Source: Streptomyces xinghaiensis S187
GTDB lineage: Bacteria > Actinomycetota > Actinomycetes > Streptomycetales > Streptomycetaceae
Length of the DNA stretch: 64,000 bases
Direction: 5' to 3'
Assembly (NCBI RefSeq): GCF_000220705.2
Contig: NZ_CP023202.1
Coordinates: 2,790,001-2,854,000 of the forward strand
The position numbers were made by a program, and so were the translations under genes. Positions within the stretch are counted from its first letter, which is position 1. Each line of letters starts with the position of its first letter. Under the pieces are notes generated by a model that was not told the origin of the DNA, made no database searches, and was given only the letters and a program-made list of their open reading frames with translations. Positions 50,196 to 56,602 of the stretch are shown piece after piece.

Positions 50196-51800
50196 TCACT
50201 CCCACTCAATGGTGCCCGGGGGCTTGCTGGTCACGTCGAGGACCACGCGGTTGACCTCGTCCACCTCGTTGGTGATCCGGGTGGAGATCCGCGCCAGGAC
50301 CTCGTACGGCAGGCGCGTCCAGTCCGCCGTCATGGCGTCCTCGGAGGAGACCGGGCGGAGGACGACCGGGTGGCCGTACGTCCGGCCGTCGCCCTGGACT
50401 CCGACCGAGCGGACGTCCGCCAGCAGCACGACCGGGCACTGCCAGATCTCGCGGTCCAGGCCGGCGGCGGTCAGCTCCTGGCGGGCGATGGCGTCGGCCT
50501 CGCGGAGCAGGTCCAGCCGCTCCTTGGTGACGTCGCCGACGATGCGGATGGCCAGGCCCGGACCCGGGAAGGGCTGGCGCTGGACGATCTCCTCGGGGAG
50601 GCCCAGCTCCTGGCCGACCATCCGGACCTCGTCCTTGAAGAGCCGGCGCAGCGGCTCCACCAGCTGGAACTGGAGGTCCTCGGGGAGACCGCCCACATTG
50701 TGGTGGGACTTGATGTTGGCGGTGCCGGTGCCGCCGCCGGACTCGACGACGTCCGGGTAGAGGGTGCCCTGCACCAGGAACTCCACGGACTCGCCGTGCT
50801 CGCCCGCCTCGGCGACGATCTCCGACGCGGCCTGCTCGAAGACCCGGATGAACTCCCGGCCGATGATCTTCCGCTTCTGCTCGGGGTCGGAGACCCCGGC
50901 CAGCGCCGTGAGGAAGCGCTCCTCGGCGTCCACGACCTTGAGCTTGACGCCGGTCGCCGCCACGAAGTCCTTCTCGACCTGCTCCGACTCGCCCTTGCGC
51001 ATCAGGCCGTGGTCGACGTAGACGCAGGTGAGCCTGTCCCCGATGGCCCTCTGTACGAGGGCCGCGGCGACCGCGGAGTCGACGCCGCCGGAGAGCCCGC
51101 AGATGGCGCGCTTGTCACCGATGCGCTCGCGGATGGCGGCCACGGACTCGTCCACGACGTTCGCCATCGTCCAGTCCGGGCTGAGGCCGGCGCCCCGGTA
51201 GAGGAAGTGCTCCAGGACGAGCTGGCCATGGGTGGAGTGCATCACCTCGGGGTGGTGCTGCACGCCATAGAGCCTCTTGGCGTCGCTCTCGAAAGCGGCG
51301 ACGGGGGTGCCGGGGGTGGAGGCGGTGACGGTGAAGCCCTCGGGGGCCTCCGCGACCGAGTCGCCGTGCGACATCCACACCGACTGCTCGGCGGGGGTGC
51401 CCTCGAAGAGGGTGGAGCCGGGGCGGGCCACGGTGAGGTCCGTGCCGCCGTACTCCCGGGTGCCGGTGCGGGCGACCGTGCCGCCGAGCGCCTTGGCCAT
51501 GGCCTGGAAGCCATAGCAGATGCCGAAGACGGGGACGCCGGCCTCGAACAGCTCGGGGCCGACGTCAGGGGCGTCCTCGGCGTAGACCGAGGAGGGGCCG
51601 CCGGAGAGGATGATCGCCTTGGGGTTGCGGGCGAGGATCTCGGCCACCGGCGTGGTGTGCGGGACGATCTCGCTGTAGACCCGGGCCTCGCGGACGCGAC
51701 GGGCGATGAGCTGGGCGTACTGCGCACCGAAATCGACGACGAGGACCGTGTCCGGGGAGTGGTCGGCGTCGGGAGCGGAAGCGGGGGTCGCTGAGGGCAC
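50196..51800 (-). CDS. guaA: GMP synthase (glutamine-hydrolysing)
   Basis: A 534-residue bifunctional enzyme. The class I amidotransferase domain has the nucleophile C95 in VFGICYGFQAM and catalytic H183/E185 in GVQHHPEV. The ATP pyrophosphatase domain has the PP-loop SGGVDS (237-242), followed by VYVDHGLMRKGE, VQGTLYPDVVES and SHHNVGGLPEDL, with a C-terminal dimerisation domain ending LDVTSKPPGTIEWE. It converts XMP to GMP in purine synthesis. The GTG start at 51800 is chosen because the conserved N-terminal VLVVDFGAQYAQLIARRVRE follows closely. Transcribed divergently from the chorismate mutase leader across 131 bases. Confidence 0.97.
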   Translation of the reverse strand: MPSATPASAPDADHSPDTVLVVDFGAQYAQLIARRVREARVYSEIVPHTTPVAEILARNPKAIILSGGPSSVYAEDAPDVGPELFEAGVPVFGICYGFQAMAKALGGTVARTGTREYGGTDLTVARPGSTLFEGTPAEQSVWMSHGDSVAEAPEGFTVTASTPGTPVAAFESDAKRLYGVQHHPEVMHSTHGQLVLEHFLYRGAGLSPDWTMANVVDESVAAIRERIGDKRAICGLSGGVDSAVAAALVQRAIGDRLTCVYVDHGLMRKGESEQVEKDFVAATGVKLKVVDAEERFLTALAGVSDPEQKRKIIGREFIRVFEQAASEIVAEAGEHGESVEFLVQGTLYPDVVESGGGTGTANIKSHHNVGGLPEDLQFQLVEPLRRLFKDEVRMVGQELGLPEEIVQRQPFPGPGLAIRIVGDVTKERLDLLREADAIARQELTAAGLDREIWQCPVVLLADVRSVGVQGDGRTYGHPVVLRPVSSEDAMTADWTRLPYEVLARISTRITNEVDEVNRVVLDVTSKPPGTIEWE

Positions 51801-51931
51801 TGCGGCGGCCTTCCGGCGTGGACGGTGGAGCTGGCTGGATCCCGATTCTAACGGCGCGGGGCGGCGCCCCGTCCGTCTCAGCATCCGGCCCGTCCTGGCA
51901 CCGTCCGCCCCGGGCGGGCCATACTGTCGGC

Positions 51932-52003
51932 ATGTTCTCGCAGCTCACCTTCCGCTTTACCTATGGCACCGGCCCGTCCGGCTGCCAAGGTCGCGCTGCG
52001 TGA
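51932..52003 (+). CDS. Phe/Tyr leader peptide of an attenuator
   Basis: A 23-codon open frame starting MFSQLTFRFTYGTG and ending TGA. It has Phe at positions 2, 7 and 9 and Tyr at 11; two of these four codons are TTT and TAT, which are very rare in such high-GC genomes. TACTGT (51922-51927) is a -10-like element just upstream, so the message may be leaderless or nearly so. A perfect hairpin and chorismate mutase follow. Phe and Tyr are precisely the products of the branch that chorismate mutase opens. Stalling at these codons should let RNA polymerase pass the hairpin. Confidence 0.7.
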   Translation: MFSQLTFRFTYGTGPSGCQGRAA

Positions 52004-52022
52004 GCCACTGACACGCGACTTT
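51987..52022 (+). promoter_or_regulatory. Alternative hairpin between leader and terminator
   Basis: AAGGTCGCG (51987-51995) can pair with CGCGACTTT (52014-52022) with one G/U pair, enclosing the leader stop codon. In a class of attenuators such a stem competes with, or precedes, the terminator according to ribosome position. Confidence 0.45.
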
Positions 52023-52026
52023 CCAG

Positions 52027-52056
52027 GCGCCCCGGGCCGGTCAAGGCCCGGGGCGC
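52027..52056 (+). terminator. Attenuator hairpin before chorismate mutase
   Basis: Perfect 12-bp G/C stem (GCGCCCCGGGCC with GGCCCGGGGCGC) and a 6-base loop GGTCAA, followed by TCTGCGTTC. It lies 23 bases after the leader stop codon and 60 bases before the chorismate mutase start. Confidence 0.8.
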
Positions 52057-52115
52057 TCTGCGTTCGGTCCGGGCCGCGGCGGTACCGGGGCCCACGGCTC
52101 CGAGGAGACACGGAC

Positions 52116-52496
52116 ATGAACACGGACCTGAGCAAGAAGAGCGGCACGGACAGCACCACGGACAGCGGTACGAACCCGGCCACCGGTCCCGCGGCGGACG
52201 CGCGGGTGCCCGCGCAGGCCGCCGCCCCCGACACGGGCGCCCGCACCGACGAGGCCGCGGCCCTCATCGCCGGGGCCCGCGAGCGGATCGACGATCTGGA
52301 CGCCCGGATCATCGGCCTGGTGCGGGAGCGGATGGCCGTCTCGGCCGCCATCCAGGAGGCCAGGATCACCTCCGGCGGGCGCCGGGTGAACCTCTCCCGC
52401 GAGATGGAGGTGCTCCACCACTACCGCGAGCAGCTCGGCAAGCCGGGCACCGCGCTGGCGATGACCCTCCTGGATCTCTGCCGCGGGCGGGTCTGA
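52116..52496 (+). CDS. Chorismate mutase, AroQ class
   Basis: A 126-residue protein. A poorly conserved Thr/Asp/Ala-rich N-terminus of about 45 residues is followed by the AroQ helix bundle: AGARERIDDLDARIIGLVRE, RMAVSAAIQEARI, VNLSREMEVLHHYREQLG, ALAMTLLDLCRGRV. This agrees with the short intracellular type seen in actinobacteria (such as the M. tuberculosis Rv0948c enzyme), whose activity depends on partnership with DAHP synthase and whose C-terminus ends in a conserved Leu/Arg/Gly segment. It converts chorismate to prephenate, the first step to Phe and Tyr. ATG 52116 follows GAGGAG by about nine bases. Confidence 0.93.
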   Translation: MNTDLSKKSGTDSTTDSGTNPATGPAADARVPAQAAAPDTGARTDEAAALIAGARERIDDLDARIIGLVRERMAVSAAIQEARITSGGRRVNLSREMEVLHHYREQLGKPGTALAMTLLDLCRGRV

Positions 52497-52520
52497 CCCG
52501 CACACGTGCCCGTGCCCGCG

Positions 52521-52558
52521 CCGCGCCCCGGCGTCGTCCTGGCGTCCCCGGGGCGCGG
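52521..52558. terminator. Probable bidirectional terminator
   Basis: Perfect 11-bp G/C arms (52521-52531 and 52548-52558) with a 16-base loop, between convergent chorismate mutase and ABC permease genes. Confidence 0.55.
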
Positions 52559-52579
52559 CACACACCGTCCCGCCGGGCG

Positions 52580-53443
52580 TCACTTGCGGTTGTACAGCCG
52601 CATCGTGACCGTCCCGAAGACCAGGACGAACACCCCGGCCCAGCCCAGGGTCCAGGCGATCTCGTCCGCGGGCCACTCCCCCGCCATCAGCTCCCGCACG
52701 CCGGAGGACAGGTGGGTGATCGGGCTGTTGTTCACGAAGACCTGCAGCCAGCCCGGCATGGTCCGCGGGTCGACGAAGATGTTGCTGAGGAAGGTCAGCG
52801 GGAAGATCACCATCATGCTGACGCCCATCACCGACTTCTCGCTGCGCAGCAGCAGGCCGAACATCGTCCACGTCCACGAGAAGGCGAACGAGAAGACCAC
52901 CAGCAGCGCCACCCCGGCGAGCACACCGGCCACGCCGCCGTCCGGCCGGAAGCCCATGATCAGGCCGAGGGTCAGCATCACCACCGAGGCGATGGCGTAG
53001 CGCAGCATGTCGCCGAGGAGGTAGCCGACCATCGCCGAGGGGCGCCAGATCGGCAGGGTGCGGAACCGGTCGAAGACGCCCTTCTGGATGTCGGTGTTGA
53101 CCGACACCCCGGTGTACATCGTGATCATCACGACGTTCATCACCAGGATGCCCGGCAGCAGGAACTGCAGGTAGCGGGTGGTCGAGCCGGCGAGCGCGCC
53201 TCCGAAGAGGTACGTGTACATCAGCACCATCATCACGGGGAACGCCGTGACATCGAAGAGCTGCTCCGGCACGTGCTTGATCTTCAGTACGGCCCGCCAT
53301 CCGAAGGTGACCGACGCGGACCACGCGCTGGGCCGCGGCGGCCGCCGCCCGGCGACGAGCAGTTCGGCCAGGCTCTCGGTGGCGACGGGGGCCGGTTCCC
53401 CGGTCCGCGCGTCGGTGCTCACGGTGCTCGTCGCGGTGCTCAT
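52580..53443 (-). CDS. ABC-2 type permease (DrrB-like)
   Basis: A 287-residue membrane protein of the daunorubicin-resistance DrrB/ABC-2 type, with about six helices (VTAFPVMMVLMYTYLFGG, YLQFLLPGILVMNVVMIT, AGVLAGVALLVVFSFAFSW and WTLGWAGVFVLVFGTVTM among them). The conserved NTDIQKGVFDRFRTLPIWR segment (family 'ERERGTFDRLRALPI') and the NNSPITHLSSGVRELMAG loop are present. It would export a small hydrophobic molecule with the ATPase encoded next. ATGA overlap with the ATPase gene. Confidence 0.9.
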   Translation of the reverse strand: MSTATSTVSTDARTGEPAPVATESLAELLVAGRRPPRPSAWSASVTFGWRAVLKIKHVPEQLFDVTAFPVMMVLMYTYLFGGALAGSTTRYLQFLLPGILVMNVVMITMYTGVSVNTDIQKGVFDRFRTLPIWRPSAMVGYLLGDMLRYAIASVVMLTLGLIMGFRPDGGVAGVLAGVALLVVFSFAFSWTWTMFGLLLRSEKSVMGVSMMVIFPLTFLSNIFVDPRTMPGWLQVFVNNSPITHLSSGVRELMAGEWPADEIAWTLGWAGVFVLVFGTVTMRLYNRK

Positions 53444-54507
53444 GCCGGGACCCCTTCCTTGCTGTCCTTGCCCGTGGCGGACGCCGTACCGGTGGCGGTG
53501 TGTCCGGTGTGGTCGGTGTGTTCAGTGCGGTCGGTGCGGTCGGTGCGGTCGGTGAGGGCGAGGAAGACCTCGTCCAGACTGGGCTGGCCCAGCGAGAAGT
53601 TGTCGACGACGATGCCGGCGCGGCCGAGCTCGGCGAGGGCGTGGGCGGCCTGCTCCGCCGCGCCCTTGCCGTCGCCGCCGGTGCCGACGCGGGCGGTCAG
53701 GGCCACCGGGTCGTGGTCGAGCTGGATGTGCGCGGCCATCGCCTCGGTGAGCAGCCGTTCGGCCTCGGGCCGCTGGGCCGCGTCCCGCAGCCGTACGTGC
53801 ACCGTGCCGGCGCCCACCGACGCCTTCAGCTCGCCCTTGGTGCCCTCCGCGATGACCTTGCCGTGGTCGATGACGGCGATGCGCGAGGCCAGTTGGTCGG
53901 CCTCGTCGAGGTACTGGGTGGTCAGCAGCACCGTGGTGCCCTGGGCGACGACGGCCCGCACGATGTCCCAGACCTGGTTCCGGCTGCGCGGGTCCAGGCC
54001 GGTCGTCGGCTCGTCGAGGAAGAGCAGGTCGGGGGTGTTGAGGATGCTCGCCGCGATGTCGATGCGGCGCCGCATCCCGCCCGAGTAGTTCTTGACCTGC
54101 CTGCCCGCCGCCTCCGCCAGCCCGAACGCCTCCAGGAGCTGTCCGGCCCGTTCCCGGGCCGGGCGTTTGCCGTGGCCGAGCAGCCTGCCCAGCAGGATCA
54201 GGTTCTCCATGCCGGTGAGGTCCTCGTCCACCGAGGCGTACTGCCCGGTCAGGCTCACCCGGCCGCGGACGGCGTCCGCCTCGCGCAGCACGTCGTGGCC
54301 GAAGACGCGGGCCTCGCCGCCGTCGGGGCGCAGCAGCGTGGCGAGCACCTTGACCGTGGTGGTCTTCCCGGCGCCGTTGGGGCCGAGGACCCCGTAGACC
54401 GTGCCCGTGGGGACGGTGAGGTCCACACCGTCCACGGCGCGGGTCTCCCCGAATACCTTCACCAGCCCCGATGTCTCGATCGCCGGGCCGGAACCGCTGT
54501 TACTCAT
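53440..54507 (-). CDS. ABC transporter ATPase (DrrA-like)
   Basis: A 355-residue ATPase. Walker A is GPNGAGKTT, the signature motif is NYSGGMRRRIDIAASI, Walker B is LLFLDEPTTGLDP, and QYLDEADQLA carries the H-loop-like region of this family (Q/Y in place of H in DrrA-type proteins). The DrrA-specific C-terminal domain (VDNFSLGQPSLDEVFLALTDR) is present. The last ~30 residues are an in-frame Thr-Asp-Arg/Glu-His repeat coded by tandem 9-base units. ATG 54507 is the first codon of conserved sequence; the frame continues upstream through another repeat but without homology. Forms an exporter with the overlapping permease gene. Confidence 0.92.
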   Translation of the reverse strand: MSNSGSGPAIETSGLVKVFGETRAVDGVDLTVPTGTVYGVLGPNGAGKTTTVKVLATLLRPDGGEARVFGHDVLREADAVRGRVSLTGQYASVDEDLTGMENLILLGRLLGHGKRPARERAGQLLEAFGLAEAAGRQVKNYSGGMRRRIDIAASILNTPDLLFLDEPTTGLDPRSRNQVWDIVRAVVAQGTTVLLTTQYLDEADQLASRIAVIDHGKVIAEGTKGELKASVGAGTVHVRLRDAAQRPEAERLLTEAMAAHIQLDHDPVALTARVGTGGDGKGAAEQAAHALAELGRAGIVVDNFSLGQPSLDEVFLALTDRTDRTDRTEHTDHTGHTATGTASATGKDSKEGVPA

Positions 54508-54540
54508 GATCGGTCGTCCCCATCTCGTCTTCCGTCTTCC

Positions 54541-54568
54541 GTTGTCCGTTGTCCGTTGTCCGTTGTCC
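54541..54568. repeat. Heptamer repeat, 4 copies of GTTGTCC
   Basis: Four perfect copies 34-61 bases upstream of the ABC ATPase start, preceded by two degenerate copies (TCTTCC) and followed by another (GTCGTGC). It lies in the leader of the message. Confidence 0.92.
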
Positions 54569-55147
54569 GTCGTGCACGTCGCGTCCGGTGTGGGCCGCCG
54601 GCCAAGGTCCGTGATGTCCGTCGTCGGCCCCTGCCCCGGCAGCCGCCCTGTCCTATAGGACTCCTCCGGCGGGCGAAACTCATCGGCTCTTCCACGGAAC
54701 GGGCACGGCTCCGCCCGGACGGTCGGCACCGCACGAACGCGGAAGTGGTTCCCGGTCCGCCGTTTCCCGGTGTCGGGGAGGCCGTGACCGTTCCCCTCGC
54801 CCCTCGTTGAGCCGGTTGTCCGTGCCGGCCGGGCACGGGCCGATCAGGATGAGGCGTGGCTTCCGCCCAGCCCCTCCGGGTGCCCGGTAGGCAGGGGCGG
54901 ATCTCACTGAAGCGTGTGGCGTGCCGAGTGGCTTGGGGACAAGCGGTGCACGTCGTGGGACCGCGCTTCAGTGTGTGACCGGACAGCAGGGGACAGCAGC
55001 CCGGTCACTGCCGAAGCGGCCGGTTCCGGGGACGCCCGGAGCCGGCCGTCTCCGGTCACCGGCCCCGGCCCCGTCCCCCTCTCCCCCGGCGGGCGTTCCC
55101 CCGGCGCCCGCCCTCCCCCGGCCCGGCACCCCTGAGCCGGGCCGGCC

Positions 55148-55199
55148 GCCGAAGGGCCTCACGCCCGCCCCGCACCCCGGCCCCGTGAGGCCCTTCGGC
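55148..55199 (+). terminator. Long hairpin in the ABC / surface-protein spacer
   Basis: Perfect 15-bp stem (55148-55162 with 55185-55199) and a 22-base C/G-rich loop, followed by ATGTGCC without T-run. It could end a transcript arriving from the left or insulate the surface-protein gene. Confidence 0.55.
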
Positions 55200-55206
55200 A
55201 TGTGCC

Positions 55207-55220
55207 GTGACGTGCGTCAC
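55207..55220. promoter_or_regulatory. Inverted repeat GTGACG/CGTCAC
   Basis: Perfect 6-bp arms around TG, 163 bases before the surface-protein start. Operator-like; the binding protein is unknown. Confidence 0.4.
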
Positions 55221-55270
55221 CCCATGCCTGTGTCCTGGGCATACAACCATTGCCGATCTTTACCGGTCAC

Positions 55271-55293
55271 TTATGGCGATCGCTCCGCCATAA
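55271..55293. promoter_or_regulatory. Inverted repeat TTATGGCG/CGCCATAA
   Basis: Perfect 8-bp arms with a 7-base loop, in an A/T-rich part of the spacer 90 bases before the surface-protein start. Probably an operator at or just after the promoter. Confidence 0.45.
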
Positions 55294-55382
55294 CGCGTCC
55301 CCCCACCGCGACGGCAGGGCGGCACACCTTTCTTTCTTTCCGGTGCCGCATTACCACGGCACCGCTGACCGAAGAGGTCTGC

Positions 55383-56492
55383 ATGAGAATTCGCCGCGTT
55401 CTGGCGACCGCCGCCGCGACGGCTGTCATAGCCCCGGCAGCGCTGATGGCGGCCCCGGCCGCGTACGCGAACGAGAACGACACCACGGTCACCGCCGCGG
55501 AGAGCCCGTCCCCCGAGAACTCCGGGACGACCGAGCCCGCGCCCGGTGACGAGCCGGGGGACGCCGCGCCCGAGTCCGGGGACGAGCAGCCCTCCGCCGA
55601 GGAGCAGAAGCCGGCCGAGGAGGACACCGAGACCGGGGACGACACCGAGGGCGAGACGCCCGAGAAGGACGCCGAGGCCGAGGAGGGGGACAAGGACGAG
55701 GACAAGCCCGCCGAGCCGGGTGACGTCTCCCCCATCGAGCCGGGCGAGGGTGAGGAAGAGCCCGAGTTCCCGCTCTTCTGCGAAGAGGTCGACGAGAACT
55801 ACACCCAGGCGGTCACGGCCGAGCTGAGCGGGCTGCCGGGCAAGATCGAGGCTGGCAGCGGCTGGCACGGCTTCAAGCTGACCGTCACCAACACCTCGGA
55901 GAGGGAGCTCAACGAGGTCGCCTTCTACGCCGAGGTGGAGAACTACGAAATGGACGAGGACAAGTTCCTCAGCCGTTTCGTCCAGCTCCAGTTCAAGGTG
56001 CCGGGCACCGACCAGTGGGTGGCCATCGGTGACAAGGAGTGGGCCGGTGCCTACTTCTGGGGCGTCGACGTCATGAAGGCGAAGGACTACGTCGCCATCG
56101 ACCTCCGCGTCAACATCAACAAGGACGCTCCGGCCGGTGACGGCTGGACCTTCGGCTCCGGCGCCTTCCTCGACAACGTCGAGGGCCAGGAGTGCATCGC
56201 CGAGGGCTGGGACGACTACGAGTTCACCGTCGTCAAGCCGGGCACGACCGTTCCGGACCCGGGTGAGGCCGAGCCGAAGCCCGGCAACGAGGCCAAGCCG
56301 GGTACCGGCACCGGCCCGAAGCCGCAGGGTGGTGTCGAGAAGCAGCCGGTGACCGGCAACCTCGCCGAGACCGGTTCCTCCTCCATGCTGCCGGCGATCG
56401 CCATGATCGGTGGCGTCGCCATGGTGGCCGGCGCGGGTGCGGTCTTCGTCGTCCGCCGCCGCCGGACCGGTGACATGGGCGCCGCCGCGTAA
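55383..56492 (+). CDS. Acidic sortase-anchored surface protein
   Basis: A 369-residue exported protein. The signal peptide (MRIRRVLATAAATAVIAPAA ... AYA) ends near residue 30. Residues 31-120 are a disordered Glu/Pro/Asp/Thr-rich stalk. The compact middle (CEEVDENYTQAVTAELSGLP, WHGFKLTVTNTSERELNEVA, VQLQFKVPGTDQWVAIGDKE) looks like an Ig-like beta domain. The C-terminus carries the sorting signal LAETG (residues about 327-331), a hydrophobic helix and an Arg tail (VRRRRTGD). LAxTG is the motif of class E sortases of streptomycetes, so the protein is likely linked covalently to the wall. Function unknown. Confidence 0.9.
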   Translation: MRIRRVLATAAATAVIAPAALMAAPAAYANENDTTVTAAESPSPENSGTTEPAPGDEPGDAAPESGDEQPSAEEQKPAEEDTETGDDTEGETPEKDAEAEEGDKDEDKPAEPGDVSPIEPGEGEEEPEFPLFCEEVDENYTQAVTAELSGLPGKIEAGSGWHGFKLTVTNTSERELNEVAFYAEVENYEMDEDKFLSRFVQLQFKVPGTDQWVAIGDKEWAGAYFWGVDVMKAKDYVAIDLRVNINKDAPAGDGWTFGSGAFLDNVEGQECIAEGWDDYEFTVVKPGTTVPDPGEAEPKPGNEAKPGTGTGPKPQGGVEKQPVTGNLAETGSSSMLPAIAMIGGVAMVAGAGAVFVVRRRRTGDMGAAA

Positions 56493-56519
56493 GACGTCGC
56501 GCTCACGGCAGCAGGACGC

Positions 56520-56557
56520 CGGGAAGGGGCCGCACCCCGGAGTGCGGCCCCTTCCCG
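56520..56557. terminator. Bidirectional terminator
   Basis: Perfect 16-bp stem (56520-56535 with 56542-56557) and a 6-base loop, followed by TTTCC; between convergent surface-protein and GMC oxidoreductase genes. Confidence 0.88.
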
Positions 56558-56602
56558 TTTCCGCGGGGGCACCTCAGCCGCGGGGCCGTCCGCCCGGAGC
56601 GG

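Larger units (their letters stand above)
54508..55382. other. Long divergent intergenic region
   Basis: 875 bases between the ABC operon and the surface-protein gene. It contains a heptamer repeat, a long hairpin and two perfect inverted repeats, listed separately. The surface-protein frame stays open back to 54921, but that stretch is Pro/Gly-rich with no conserved sequence and is not coding. No RNA gene is recognised. The ABC promoter must lie between about 54510 and 54900. Confidence 0.55.

Noticed and set aside
54921..55382. N-terminal extension of the surface protein
   Set aside because: A signal peptide starts exactly at ATG 55383, and the extension crosses a long hairpin and two dyads without conserved sequence.
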